From contig JADKBZ010000010.1 in the NCBI GenBank assembly GCA_016714815.1, positions 1 through 64,000 of the forward strand: 64,000 bases of DNA, read 5' to 3'. Positions 51,557 to 62,230 of this stretch are shown here, in pieces. This stretch comes from Holophagales bacterium (GTDB taxonomy: Bacteria; Acidobacteriota; Thermoanaerobaculia; UBA5066). Numbering within the stretch: the first letter of the stretch is position 1; each line of letters starts with the position of its first letter. The notes under the pieces were generated by a model. The model did no database searches. It had not been told where the DNA came from and saw nothing but the letters and a program-made list of their open reading frames with translations. The position numbers and the translations under genes are program-made.

Positions 51557-53575
51557 GTGAATCCAGCCCGGATCGGTCGCTACGAGATCCTCCGCCCTCT
51601 CGGCAAGGGGGCGATGGGTCTCGTCTACCTCGCGCGCGATCCGCAGATCGAACGGACTCTCGCCTTGAAGACCGTCCGGTTCGACGGTCCGTCGCAGAGC
51701 TTCAGCGTTTCGGAGGCCAAGGCCCGCTTCCTGAAGGAAGCGAAGATCTCGGGGCGGCTGCAGCACCCGAACATCGTCACGGTGTTCGACGTCGGCGAGG
51801 ACGAGGGGGTGCTCTACCTCGCGATGGAGTACATCTCCGGAGGGGCCCTCTCGCAGCGCCTGACCGACGGCATCGAGTTCCCGATCCCCGAGCGGATCCG
51901 GATCCTCTCCGAGGTGGCCGACGCGCTCGCCCACGCCCACCAGCGCGGCGTCATCCACCGCGACGTCAAGCCCGCGAACATCCTCCTCACCGAGGCCTCC
52001 GTCGCGAAGGTGACCGACTTCGGCATCGGCAAGCTCCTGACGGGCGACACCGACCTGACGTCGACCGGCCAGATGGTCGGCTCGCCGGCCTACATGTCCC
52101 CCGAGCAGATCCGCGGCGACAAGCTCGACGTGCGCAGCGACATCTTCTCGCTCGGCGTCGTCCTCTACCAGACGCTGACCCTGAAGAAGCCCTTCCCGGC
52201 GGACACCCTCACGACCCTCGTCTACCAGATCCTCCACAACCAGCCGGACGACCCGCTCGTCCACAACGACGAGCTCCCCCCCGAGATCACCCAGATCGCG
52301 CTGAAGTGCCTCGAGAAGGACCGCGAGAACCGCTACGGCGACGCGGTGGAGCTGGCCGACGACCTGCGCGCCATCATCGGGATCGCGCCTCTCGTGTCGA
52401 CCTCGGGGCTCACGGAGAGCAAGGTCGGCCGGGCGCGCAAGCTGGCCGCCGCCGCCGCGTCGGTGGCCACTCCGACGATGCAGATGCCGGCGGGGGCCTC
52501 GCCCCGCGCCGCCGCGCCCCCCCCCCAGACCCCGCAGCCTGGCAGCGCTCCCACGGAGGTCTCCGCCTCCCGGGTCATGACGAGGACCGGCGGAAGAACC
52601 TCGACGACCTCCTCCCAGCCGAGCCCGGCGGCGATCGCCGGGGCGGCCGCCGGAGGGCTCCTCCTGGCGGGAATCGTCGTCGGCGGCTTCTTCTTCCTCC
52701 GCGCGCAGGGGCTCTTCGGCCGGAGCGGGGCGACGCCGGCCGTCGCTCCCGAGCCCACGGCCACCGCGACTCCCGAGGCCGGTGCGACGGGGACGACCGT
52801 CGACCCGGCTCCCGAGGCGACGCCGGACACGACGCCGGCAACGACCCCGACCGCGCCCGAGCCCACCCCCGCCGGAACGCCCGCGGCCGCCACGGCCCGC
52901 CCTTCCGCCGGACGAACCGCCGCGCCAACCAGCACCCCGCGGCCGAGGCCGTCGCCGACCGCCACGCCCATCCCGACAGCTTCTCCCGTGCCGACCCCCA
53001 CTCCGGCCCCGCTCTCCCGCCCCGACGCCACCTACATCACGCGGCGCTCCGTGAAGCTGAACGCCTCGCCTTCCCAGGCCCGCGTCTTTCTCGACGGCCG
53101 CTACATCGGCATTTCCGACGACTGGGATGACGGTGGCGGCGGCTCCCTGCTCTCCTTCGCTTCCGAAGGGAAGCACCGGCTCCGGTTCGCCTACGCCGGG
53201 CGCAAGGACCTGATCGTCGACATCGTCGTCGCCGCGAACGCCGCGGAAGACCGCGTCGAGGTCGACCGCGGGCTCGAAAAAGGGACTCCCGACGGGCCGA
53301 CGGGCCCCGGCGGAAAGATCGGGCGCCCCGACTACCAGACCGCCGGTCTCGTCCGGCTCGAAGTGGAACCGCTCTTCGCGTCCGTGACCGTGGACGGCCA
53401 CGACATGGGCCCCGTGACGCGGTTCGTCGAGCAGGACATGCAGGTCCGGGAGCAGGGGGTCTACGACGTGGTGCTGATGGCGCCCGGTCACCAGCCCCGG
53501 ACGGTGCGCCTCCTCGTCTCCCCCTCCACGGGGAAGGAACGGATCGTCATCCGGGAGAAGCTGAAGAAGTGGTGA
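51557..53575 (+). CDS. Membrane Ser/Thr protein kinase with C-terminal PEGA-like domains
   Basis: This 672-residue protein has a Hanks-type kinase domain at about 7-270. The domain shows GKGAMGLVYLA, LALKTV with the ATP Lys, HRDVKPANILL with the catalytic Asp, DFGIGKL, and SPAYMSPEQ. One transmembrane helix (about 357-382, AGAAAGGLLLAGIVVGGFFFL) is followed by a Thr/Pro-rich linker (about 390-490). The external region has two PEGA-like beta repeats (SPSQARVFLDGRYIG; LEVEPLFASVTVDGHDMG). It may sense the envelope and phosphorylate cytoplasmic targets. TAGAAT lies 12 nt before GTG 51557. Confidence 0.93.
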   Translation: MNPARIGRYEILRPLGKGAMGLVYLARDPQIERTLALKTVRFDGPSQSFSVSEAKARFLKEAKISGRLQHPNIVTVFDVGEDEGVLYLAMEYISGGALSQRLTDGIEFPIPERIRILSEVADALAHAHQRGVIHRDVKPANILLTEASVAKVTDFGIGKLLTGDTDLTSTGQMVGSPAYMSPEQIRGDKLDVRSDIFSLGVVLYQTLTLKKPFPADTLTTLVYQILHNQPDDPLVHNDELPPEITQIALKCLEKDRENRYGDAVELADDLRAIIGIAPLVSTSGLTESKVGRARKLAAAAASVATPTMQMPAGASPRAAAPPPQTPQPGSAPTEVSASRVMTRTGGRTSTTSSQPSPAAIAGAAAGGLLLAGIVVGGFFFLRAQGLFGRSGATPAVAPEPTATATPEAGATGTTVDPAPEATPDTTPATTPTAPEPTPAGTPAAATARPSAGRTAAPTSTPRPRPSPTATPIPTASPVPTPTPAPLSRPDATYITRRSVKLNASPSQARVFLDGRYIGISDDWDDGGGGSLLSFASEGKHRLRFAYAGRKDLIVDIVVAANAAEDRVEVDRGLEKGTPDGPTGPGGKIGRPDYQTAGLVRLEVEPLFASVTVDGHDMGPVTRFVEQDMQVREQGVYDVVLMAPGHQPRTVRLLVSPSTGKERIVIREKLKKW

Positions 53576-53582
53576 GAACCGG

Positions 53583-54515
53583 CTAGAAGGGCCCGGCGAG
53601 GACGCGGAACGTCGCCGCCTTCCGGACCGACTCCTCGAACCGGCGGACGAGGGCCACGACGATCCCGCCGAGGAGAGGCGCCCCTTCGGGCGTTCCCTCG
53701 GTCAGGAGTCTCCGGAAGACCTCCCGCGGCAGGGCGAAGACGGTAGCCGGACCATCCTGGGCGACGACGTCGGCCGAGCGCGGCGAATCGTCCACGAGGG
53801 CCATCTCGCCGACGACCTCGCCCGGACCGAGAAAGGCGAGGGCTTCCTCGCCCACGCCCGGGATCCGGACGGAGACCCTGAGGCGGCCTTCGGCGACGAC
53901 GTAGGCCTCTCCTCCCACCTCGCCCGCCGCCAGGAGCCTGCTGCCGGCGGGAATCCGGCGCTCGGTCAGGCCGAGGTCGGGAAGGGTCGTCGGATCGAGG
54001 CCGGCGGCGTCGAAGAGGTCGTGGACGCGCCGGGGATCGGCCGGCGATGCCTCCGGCAGCGGGATGGCGGCCGGCGCCGCCCTCGGCTTCCAGGCGGGGT
54101 CCGGAACGATGTCGTCGAAGAAGCGGACCAGGGCCTCGTTCACGTCCCGAAGCGCCGCCGTCACGCTCGAGAGGGCGAGCCGGCGAAAGGCCGCGCCCGC
54201 CGGCGACGGGTCGAAGAGGTACTGGCGCGCCTCGGGCCCCGAGAGGAGAAAGGCGGAGGAGCCCGGCTGCGGGTCGAACCGGCAGAGGCCGGAAGCCCCG
54301 GTCAGGGAGCCGTGCAGCGTCAGGAAGCAGGGGGCCTGGAATCTCCCGAGCGGGTGCGGGCCGAGGGGCGTCAGGGCGTTGGCGATCGCCTCGCCGGACG
54401 CGAGAAAGAAAACGTCGTCGGATTCGCCGTCGGAGACGGGCGTGCCCGGGTCGAGGGAGACCAGGAGACGCCCCTCCGAGAGGAGCGCCACGTCGCGGGA
54501 AGCTGAGTCGCTCAT
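53583..54515 (-). CDS. Cyclic-nucleotide-binding-domain protein
   Basis: This 310-residue protein has a cNMP-binding domain at about 170-290 (AGSRLLAAGEVGGEAYVVAEG, FLGPGEVVGEMALVDDSPRSADVVA). The N-terminal 130 residues look like a diverged copy of the same fold (FFLASGEAIANALTP). No DNA-binding or kinase domain follows. It is convergent with the Ser/Thr kinase gene (7-bp gap). It may be a cytoplasmic regulator responding to cAMP or cGMP. Confidence 0.75.
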   Translation of the reverse strand: MSDSASRDVALLSEGRLLVSLDPGTPVSDGESDDVFFLASGEAIANALTPLGPHPLGRFQAPCFLTLHGSLTGASGLCRFDPQPGSSAFLLSGPEARQYLFDPSPAGAAFRRLALSSVTAALRDVNEALVRFFDDIVPDPAWKPRAAPAAIPLPEASPADPRRVHDLFDAAGLDPTTLPDLGLTERRIPAGSRLLAAGEVGGEAYVVAEGRLRVSVRIPGVGEEALAFLGPGEVVGEMALVDDSPRSADVVAQDGPATVFALPREVFRRLLTEGTPEGAPLLGGIVVALVRRFEESVRKAATFRVLAGPF

Positions 54516-54564
54516 CGTTCTGGCGCGAGTCTATCGAGTTTTCCGGCCGAAGCCCTTCGCGCGG

Positions 54565-54593
54565 TTGACGACCTCCTGTCAGGGCCGTATCGT
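54565..54593 (+). promoter_or_regulatory. Sigma70-type promoter of the gcv operon
   Basis: TTGACG and TATCGT are separated by exactly 17 nt. The -10 box ends 14 nt before the gcvT ATG, implying a leader of about 7 nt. No glycine riboswitch fits in this short leader. Confidence 0.6.
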
Positions 54594-54607
54594 TCCCGGT
54601 CGGGCCT

Positions 54608-55723
<1,116 letters not shown>

Positions 55724-55749
55724 GACGTCTTCGCCAGGAGTCGAAAGAC

Positions 55750-56145
55750 ATGAGCAGCTATCCCGACGACCGCCTCTACTCGGAAAGCCACGAGTGGATC
55801 CGCGTGGAAGGCGATACCGCCACCATCGGTATCACCGACCACGCGCAGAAAGAGCTCGGAGACGTCGTCTTCGTCGAGCTTCCCGACCTCGGCGAGATCT
55901 TCGACGAAGGCCAGGAGTTCGGCACGATCGAATCGGTCAAGGCCGTCTCGGAGCTCTTCCTTCCCGTCGCCGGCGAGATCGTCGAGGTCAACAAGGGCCT
56001 CGTCGACGAGCCGAACGCCGTCAACGAAGACCCGCACGGCGACGGCTGGCTCGTCAAGGTGAAAGTCACCTCCGACGACGCGCTGAACGGCCTCATGAAC
56101 GCCGCCGCCTACGAGAAGTTCGTCGAGGAAGAGGCGAAGGCCTGA
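55750..56145 (+). CDS. gcvH: Glycine cleavage system H protein
   Basis: This 131-residue lipoyl carrier shows ESHEWIRVEGDTATIGIT, ELGDVVFVELP and the lipoylation site Lys64 in IESVKAVSEL. It shuttles the aminomethyl intermediate between P, T and L proteins. It starts 27 nt after gcvT and ends 74 nt before gcvPA. Confidence 0.98.
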   Translation: MSSYPDDRLYSESHEWIRVEGDTATIGITDHAQKELGDVVFVELPDLGEIFDEGQEFGTIESVKAVSELFLPVAGEIVEVNKGLVDEPNAVNEDPHGDGWLVKVKVTSDDALNGLMNAAAYEKFVEEEAKA

Positions 56146-56218
56146 CCCCCATCCGTCCCCGGTCCGCGGCGTAGAACGAGGGGCCCGCGCGTCCGCGCGG
56201 ACGCCCGGGAGATCCCCC

Positions 56219-57577
56219 ATGCGTTACATCCCCAACAGCCCCGCCGAGCAGGCCGACCTCCTTCGGGAGGTCGGCGTCGCATCGGTCGACGACCTTTTCG
56301 CCACCGTTCCCCGCGAGGTCTTCCGGAAGAGCCCGCCGCCGCTCGCCCCTCCGATGTCGGAGGTGGAGCTCCGGCGCGACCTGGGCGCCCTGGCCGCGAA
56401 AAATGCCGCCGCCACCTGCTACGCGTCGTTCCTGGGCGCCGGCCTCTACCCCCACCACTCGCCGGCGTTCGTCTCGCAGCTCCTCCTGCGCGGCGAGTTC
56501 CTCACCTCCTACACGCCTTACCAGCCCGAGGTCTCGCAGGGAACGCTGACGGCGATCTGGGAGTTCCAGTCGCACGTCGCCCTGCTGACGGGCCTCGACG
56601 TCGCGAACGCCTCGATGTACGAGGGGGCCTCGGCCCTCGTCGAGGCCTTCCTGATGGCCGAGCGGCTGACGAAGAAGCGGACGAGGGTGGTCGTCTCGAA
56701 GACGGTCCATCCCGAATACCTCGCGACGCTGCGCACCTACCTGGCCTACCTCGGGCTCGAGATCGTCGAGGTGCCCGCCGGCTCGGACGGGGTGACGAAT
56801 CCCGCCGCCCTCGCGGCGGCCGTCGACGACGAGACGATCGCCGTCGCCGTCCAGTCCCCTAACGTCTTCGGCCTCGTCGAAGACTGGTCCGTCGCCGCCG
56901 AGGCGGCCCACGCGAAGGGCGCCCTCGCCATCGGAGTCGTGAACGAGATGTTCTCGCTCGCGCTCCTCAAGCCGCCCGGCGAGGCCGGGATCGACATCGC
57001 CTGCGGCGAGGCGGCCTCCTTCGGCCTCCCCGCCTCCTTCGGAGGCCCGCTCGTCGGCTTCCTCGCCTGTCGCGACGGTTTCAAGCGGCAGATCCCGGGC
57101 CGGCTCGCCGGAAGGCTCGAGACGCCGGACGGCCCCGTCTTCGCGCTGACCCTCTCGACGCGCGAACAGCACATCCGGCGCGAGAAGGCGACCTCGAACA
57201 TCTGCACGAACCAGGGGCTCTTCGCCCTCGCCGCGACGATGACCCTCACGGCGCTCGGCAAGCACGGCCTGCGCGAGACGGCCCTCCTCTGCCTCTCGAA
57301 GTCGGAGTACCTGAAGGCGGGGATCGGAAAGCTCGGAACCGGGAAGTTCGCCGTCGCCTTCCCCGGGGCGACGTTCAACGAGTTCGCGCTCCGGTGCGGC
57401 CCCCCCGTCGAGGAGGTCCTCTCCGCCCTCGAGAAGGCGCAGATCCTCGGCGGCGTGCCGTTCACCCGCCTCGCCCCCGGCTCGGGCGAGCACGAGGACC
57501 TGCTGCTCGTCGCCACGACCGAGCGCAACCGCCGCGAGGACCTCGACCGGTACCTCGACGTCCTGAAGGGGTTCTGA
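56219..57577 (+). CDS. gcvPA: Glycine dehydrogenase (decarboxylating) subunit 1
   Basis: This 452-residue protein is the alpha subunit of the split P protein found in many non-proteobacterial lineages. Characteristic segments are MRYIPNSPAEQADLLREVGV, GAGLYPHHSPAFVSQLLLRGEFLTSYTPYQPEVSQGTL and REQHIRREKATSNICTNQGL. It lacks the PLP Lys, which is in gcvPB, and forms the heterotetramer with it. It is separated from gcvPB by 10 nt. Confidence 0.97.
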   Translation: MRYIPNSPAEQADLLREVGVASVDDLFATVPREVFRKSPPPLAPPMSEVELRRDLGALAAKNAAATCYASFLGAGLYPHHSPAFVSQLLLRGEFLTSYTPYQPEVSQGTLTAIWEFQSHVALLTGLDVANASMYEGASALVEAFLMAERLTKKRTRVVVSKTVHPEYLATLRTYLAYLGLEIVEVPAGSDGVTNPAALAAAVDDETIAVAVQSPNVFGLVEDWSVAAEAAHAKGALAIGVVNEMFSLALLKPPGEAGIDIACGEAASFGLPASFGGPLVGFLACRDGFKRQIPGRLAGRLETPDGPVFALTLSTREQHIRREKATSNICTNQGLFALAATMTLTALGKHGLRETALLCLSKSEYLKAGIGKLGTGKFAVAFPGATFNEFALRCGPPVEEVLSALEKAQILGGVPFTRLAPGSGEHEDLLLVATTERNRREDLDRYLDVLKGF

Positions 57578-57587
57578 GGAGGCGACG

Positions 57588-59120
57588 ATGAGCGACCACG
57601 GACATCTCGCCAGCCCCGCCCCCGACGCCTCCCGGCTCGACCGGCGGCGCGGCTCCTCCTCGATCTTCGACGCCTCCCGCCCCGGGCGGCGCGGGGTCCT
57701 CCTCCCTCCGCTCGACGTTCCCGGGGCCGACCCGGAGGCGCTCTTCGGCGCGCTCCACCGGACCGAGGTCGCCGGAGAGGTCGAAGCGTCCGAGGTCGAC
57801 GCCATCCGGCATTTCACCCGCCTCTCGCAGAAGAACATGTCGATCGACGCGAACCTCTACCCGCTCGGGTCGTGCACGATGAAGCACAACCCCCGGATCA
57901 ACGAGGAGATCGCGCGCCTGGCCGGCTTCGCCGAGGTCCACCCGTACACCCCGGGGCACCTCTCCCAGGGGGCGCTCGAGCTGATCGCCCGCCTCGAGGC
58001 GGCCCTCATCGCGCTGACCGGCTTCGCCCGGATCACCTTCCAGCCCTCCGCGGGGGCCAATGGCGAGCTGGCCGGCTGCCTCATGATCCGCGCCGCCCAC
58101 GTGAAGGCCGGCGCCCCGAGGAAGTACGTCCTCGTCCCCGACTCGGCCCATGGCACGAACCCCGCCAGCGCCCACTTCGCCGGCTACGAGGTGAAGGAGC
58201 TCCCCTCCACGCCCCGGGGGACCCTCGACCCGGCCGACCTCGAGAAGAAGATGACCGACGAGGTCGCCGCCGTGATGATCACGGTGCCGAACACGCTCGG
58301 CGTCTTCGAGGAGAACATCCTCGAGGTGACCCGGATCGTCCACGCGAAGGGGGGCTACGTCTACCTCGACGGGGCGAACTTCAACGCCTTCGTCGGGAAG
58401 ATCCGCCCGGCCGACATGGGTGTCGACGTCATGCACATGAACCTGCACAAGACGTTCTCGACGCCCCACGGCGGCGGCGGCCCGGGGGCCGGTCCGGTCG
58501 GCGTCGGCGCCGCCCTCGTGCCGTTCCTCCCGGTCCCGACCGTCGAGCCCGAGGGAACCGGCTTCCGCCTCGACTTCGATCACCCCGACTCCATCGGCCG
58601 GATGCGGACCTTCTACGGCAACTTCGGAGTCCTCGTCCGGGCGCTGACCTACATCCTGTCGTACGGGCAGGAGATCGGCGAGGTCGCCGAGAACGCCGTC
58701 CTGAACGCGAACTACCTCCGCAAGAAGCTCGCCCCCTTCTACCACCTCAAGTACGACGCCCCGAGCTACCACGAGGTCGTCTTCGACGACAAGCTCCAGG
58801 CGGCCAGGGGCGTCCACAACATCGACGTCGCCAAGCGACTGATGGATTACGGTTTCCACCCGCCGACGATGTCCTTCCCCCTCATCGTCCCGGGCGCGCT
58901 CATGATCGAGCCGACCGAGTCGGAGCCGATCGAGGAGCTCGACGCCTTCGCCGACGCGATGATCGCCATCGCCCGGGAGGCCGAGGAGAGCCCCGAGCTC
59001 GTCACCTCGGCCCCCCACGTCACCCCGGTCGGCCGGATCGACGAGGCCCTCCTGGCCCGCGAAGCCTCGAAGGCCGGGAGCTTCGCCCCGGTCCTCCGGG
59101 CGCCCGTTCGCCGCTCGTAG
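57588..59120 (+). CDS. gcvPB: Glycine dehydrogenase (decarboxylating) subunit 2
   Basis: This 510-residue beta subunit carries the PLP Schiff-base Lys288 in HMNLHKTFSTPHGGGGPG. It also shows PLGSCTMKHNPRINE, PYTPGHLSQGALELI and SAGANGELAG. It decarboxylates glycine and loads the aminomethyl group onto GcvH. ATG 57588 follows GAGGAGG. The L protein (lpd) is not in the window and must be elsewhere. A perfect hairpin follows 22 nt after the stop. Confidence 0.97.
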   Translation: MSDHGHLASPAPDASRLDRRRGSSSIFDASRPGRRGVLLPPLDVPGADPEALFGALHRTEVAGEVEASEVDAIRHFTRLSQKNMSIDANLYPLGSCTMKHNPRINEEIARLAGFAEVHPYTPGHLSQGALELIARLEAALIALTGFARITFQPSAGANGELAGCLMIRAAHVKAGAPRKYVLVPDSAHGTNPASAHFAGYEVKELPSTPRGTLDPADLEKKMTDEVAAVMITVPNTLGVFEENILEVTRIVHAKGGYVYLDGANFNAFVGKIRPADMGVDVMHMNLHKTFSTPHGGGGPGAGPVGVGAALVPFLPVPTVEPEGTGFRLDFDHPDSIGRMRTFYGNFGVLVRALTYILSYGQEIGEVAENAVLNANYLRKKLAPFYHLKYDAPSYHEVVFDDKLQAARGVHNIDVAKRLMDYGFHPPTMSFPLIVPGALMIEPTESEPIEELDAFADAMIAIAREAEESPELVTSAPHVTPVGRIDEALLAREASKAGSFAPVLRAPVRRS

Positions 59121-59142
59121 CCCTCCTTTCGCGCACCTCCAT

Positions 59143-59174
59143 GCCCCTCCCGGACGACACCGTCCGGGAGGGGC
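59143..59174 (+). terminator. 14-bp hairpin ending the gcv operon
   Basis: GCCCCTCCCGGACG and CGTCCGGGAGGGGC form a perfect 14-bp stem around an ACAC loop, followed by CTTG. The T-run is poor but the stem is strong and well placed after gcvPB. Confidence 0.7.
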
Positions 59175-59259
59175 CTTGACTCTGGACAGCCGGGAGAGAG
59201 AATCGCCCCGTTTCCGGAGTGTTGTTACACGGCGCGTTTACGCGGAAGAGGAGGGATTT

Positions 59260-60585
59260 GTGTTGAGAGGGATATCTCGGAACGGCTTCGGGGGGCTCGC
59301 GCTGCTCCTGGCCACGGGGCTGATCGCAGCGGGCCCGGCGTCGGCGGCAGGGTTCTCGATTTTCGAGGCAGGGTCTCGTTCCACGGCCATGGGCGGAGCG
59401 TTCGTCGCGCAGGCGGACGACCTCTCGGCCATGTTCTACAACCCCGCCGGGCTGGCCGAGTTCACCGAGAAGGGGAAGCTCAAGACGATGATGGGGGTGA
59501 CCCTCATCGTCCCGTCCTCGAAGCTCGTGGAGGGCTACAACCCCTACCCGGGCCAGGGCTACGAGGCGAAGATGACCGACCAGTTCTTCTTCCCTCCCAA
59601 CCTCTACGCCTCCTACGGCCTGAGCGAGTGCGTCAGCCTCTCGTTCGGCACCTGGTTCCCCTTCGGGCTCGCCACCCGGTGGGACGACCCGGACAACTTC
59701 CGCGGCCGGTTCCTCTCGCAGTACGCCGACCTGAAGCAGTACGCGGCGGGCCTCCAGGTCGCCTGGAAGATCAACGACGTCCTCTCGATCGGCGTCGGCC
59801 CCGAGGCCCGCTTCTCGGAGGTCAAGCTCCAGGGGAAGGTCCCGCTCTTCGACCCGTTCACGAACCGGATCGTCGACGCGGCGCACGCGGACATCCGGGG
59901 TGACATGGAAATCGATCTGACGTTCGGGGCGGGCATCAAGCTCAACCCGACGCCGAAGCTCTCCATCGGCGCCTCCTACCACGGCGCCGTCGACGCCGAC
60001 TTCGGCGGAACGGCGATGTTCTACGCGTTCGACACCGGCAACCCCCAGCTCAACGCCGCGTTCGCGTCGAAGATCCCGGTCGACAAGGAAGTTCCGGTCA
60101 AGACGACGATCCAGTTCCCGGCGCAGACGCAGGTCGGCATCGGCTACGACTTCGGGAAGCTGAACATCGAGGCCGCCGGCACCTACACCGAGTGGTCGGC
60201 CTTCGACACGACGGTCCTCGAGTTCGAGGCGGTCGACGGCAAGCAGGTCCCGACGAGCACCCTCCCCCACGACTGGGAGAACGCCTGGGCCATCCGCTTC
60301 GGCGCCAAGTACGAGGTCAGCGACAAGTTCCACCTCATGGGCGGCTACGTCTACGACCAGACGCCCGAGCCGGACGGCGACGTAGGCCCGCTCCTCCCCG
60401 ACATGAACCGCAACGGCTACTCCGTCGGCTTCAGCTGGAAGATCACGAAGCGCACCTGGCTCGACTTCTCGAACCTCTACCTCTTCTTCAACGAGCGCTC
60501 GATCACGATGAACGACGACGGCTTCCAGGCTCGCTACAACAACTGGGCGAACCTCACCGTCATCAACCTCCGGACGAACTTCTGA
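59260..60585 (+). CDS. FadL/OmpP1-family outer-membrane transporter
   Basis: This 441-residue protein has a signal peptide (ending GPASA) and the FadL N-terminal motif AGFSIFEAGSRSTAMGGAFVAQADDLSAMFYNPAGLA, with NPA in the hatch region. A 14-strand type barrel follows, ending in NLRTNF. FadL proteins take up long-chain fatty acids and other hydrophobic compounds. GTG 59260 is chosen because GAGGAGGG lies 5 nt upstream. It is 11 nt upstream of the SGNH hydrolase gene and probably co-transcribed. Confidence 0.92.
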   Translation: MLRGISRNGFGGLALLLATGLIAAGPASAAGFSIFEAGSRSTAMGGAFVAQADDLSAMFYNPAGLAEFTEKGKLKTMMGVTLIVPSSKLVEGYNPYPGQGYEAKMTDQFFFPPNLYASYGLSECVSLSFGTWFPFGLATRWDDPDNFRGRFLSQYADLKQYAAGLQVAWKINDVLSIGVGPEARFSEVKLQGKVPLFDPFTNRIVDAAHADIRGDMEIDLTFGAGIKLNPTPKLSIGASYHGAVDADFGGTAMFYAFDTGNPQLNAAFASKIPVDKEVPVKTTIQFPAQTQVGIGYDFGKLNIEAAGTYTEWSAFDTTVLEFEAVDGKQVPTSTLPHDWENAWAIRFGAKYEVSDKFHLMGGYVYDQTPEPDGDVGPLLPDMNRNGYSVGFSWKITKRTWLDFSNLYLFFNERSITMNDDGFQARYNNWANLTVINLRTNF

Positions 60586-60596
60586 GGGGGTCACCA

Positions 60597-62072
60597 GTGA
60601 AGACCATGAAGAACACCCTCCTCGCCGCCCTCGCGGTCGCCCTCGCGGTCTCGGCCTCCCCGGCCGCCGCCCAGGCGGACTTCACGAAGTTCGTCGTCGT
60701 CGGCGCGTCCGTCGACTCCGGGTTCATCGACAGCTGCTGGGTCAAGCACGGCCAGACGGACTCCTGGCCCGCGATCTTCGCCCGCCAGACGGGCAACACG
60801 GGCTTCCAGCAGCCCATCGTCGGCGAGCCGGGCCTCGGGCCGTGCCAGATCCTCACCAGCCTGGCGCCCACCTTCAGCTACGCGCCGAACACCGGCAAGC
60901 CCGAGAACCTGACCCTCGCGCGCCCCTACGACAACCTGGCGATCCCCGGCTACCTCGGGGCCAGCGTCGTCAACTGCAAGACCGCGACGGCCGACGTCCC
61001 CTGCAAGAACGCCCTGATCGACCTCGTCCTGCGCGGCAGCGGGGCCACGGTCCTCCAGCAGGCCGCCTCCCTGAAGCCGACCTTCTTCGCGATCGGCGTC
61101 CTCGGCAACGAGCTCCTCGGACCGGCCACGCAGGGCACGGCCATCGACGGCGTGACGCTGATGTCCAAGGAGGCCTACGCGGCCTCGTACAAGACCATCG
61201 TCGACACGATGAAGGCGGCCCAGGGCGGCACTGGCAAGGGCATCGCGGCGACCGTCCCCGACGTCACGACCCTCCCCTACTTCACCGCCGTCAGCCCGAT
61301 CATCGGCCTCAACCCGTCGACGGGAGCTCCCATCTACGTTCTCGGGCCGACGGGCTGCCCCACGGGCGTCCCGGCCTGCCCGGTTCCGGCCGGCACCGTG
61401 GTGCCGCTCCCGCTCGGCAGCCTGATGAAGCTCGGCTACGGCATCCCCTGCGCCGTCGCCCCCACCCTCCCCAAGTGCAACACCCCGCTCCCGGACAACG
61501 CGACCCTGATCGGCACCACGGGCGTCCCGGGCCTTCTCTACCCGGGCGAGGTCTCCCTCCTGAAGACCCGTGGCACCGAGTACAACGCGCAGATCAAGAC
61601 CCTGGCCGAAGGGGCCGGCTACAAGGTGTTCGACACCGCCGCCCTCCTGGCCGACATCGCGGCGCACGGCCGCGAGTACGCCGGGATGACGCTCACGTCG
61701 GCCTACCTCTCCGGCGGCGTCTTCTCCTACGACGGCGTCCACCCGAGCGCCACGGGCTACGCGATCGTCGCGGACGCCCTCGTCCAGTTCGTCAACGCGA
61801 ACTACGGCTCCAGCATCCCGCGGGTCAACATGGCTCCGTACCTCCTCACCGGCAACTCCTCGGGCGGCTTCCCCACCAGCTCCTACGGCCCTCCGACCCA
61901 GGAGCAGATCATCGAGTTCGCCGCGGCGTACTTCACGCCTGAGGTCCTCGAGAACTTCTGGCAGACGCTGGGCGTTCCGACCGAAGACAGGGGTCTCGTC
62001 CTCGGAAACGGCGACGACGAGCTCCCGATGCCCGTGGCGCCCCGCAGGGCGAAGATCGATCTCACCGACTAA
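60597..62072 (+). CDS. Exported SGNH/GDSL-type hydrolase
   Basis: This 491-residue protein has a signal peptide (ending AAAQA). Block I reads VVVGASVDSGF, so the usual GDS is GAS with the nucleophilic Ser kept. Block III is seen as VLGNELLG and block V as YDGVHPSATGYAIVADAL with the catalytic Asp-His pair. Several paired cysteines (SCWVK, NCKTATADVPCK, GCPTGVPACP) suggest disulfides and a periplasmic or extracellular site. It is likely an esterase or lipase. The link to FadL suggests that hydrolysis products are imported. GTG 60597 (behind GAGGGGG) or ATG 60606 may be the start. Confidence 0.85.
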   Translation: MKTMKNTLLAALAVALAVSASPAAAQADFTKFVVVGASVDSGFIDSCWVKHGQTDSWPAIFARQTGNTGFQQPIVGEPGLGPCQILTSLAPTFSYAPNTGKPENLTLARPYDNLAIPGYLGASVVNCKTATADVPCKNALIDLVLRGSGATVLQQAASLKPTFFAIGVLGNELLGPATQGTAIDGVTLMSKEAYAASYKTIVDTMKAAQGGTGKGIAATVPDVTTLPYFTAVSPIIGLNPSTGAPIYVLGPTGCPTGVPACPVPAGTVVPLPLGSLMKLGYGIPCAVAPTLPKCNTPLPDNATLIGTTGVPGLLYPGEVSLLKTRGTEYNAQIKTLAEGAGYKVFDTAALLADIAAHGREYAGMTLTSAYLSGGVFSYDGVHPSATGYAIVADALVQFVNANYGSSIPRVNMAPYLLTGNSSGGFPTSSYGPPTQEQIIEFAAAYFTPEVLENFWQTLGVPTEDRGLVLGNGDDELPMPVAPRRAKIDLTD

Positions 62073-62097
62073 GTCTCTCCATACAAATGGTTTCCAG

Positions 62098-62123
62098 GAG
62101 GGGCCGCCGCAGGGCGGTCCCTC
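62098..62123 (+). terminator. Terminator after the SGNH hydrolase gene
   Basis: GAGGGGCCGCC pairs with GGCGGTCCCTC (one G-U pair) around a GCAG loop, then TTGCTTTG follows. It lies 25 nt after the stop. Confidence 0.65.
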
Positions 62124-62230
62124 TTGCTTTGAAGGCACTGTCGGTTTACCCTCCACTCGTTTGGCACCGCTGGAGACCGGGTAGTCTTGCGAATGCCGTG
62201 CCGGGCGGAAGGGCTGTACCAGGTCGCGGA

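Noticed and set aside
54516..54607. Glycine riboswitch before gcvT
   Set aside because: The leader after the predicted promoter is only about 7 nt, and no tandem aptamer pattern is visible.
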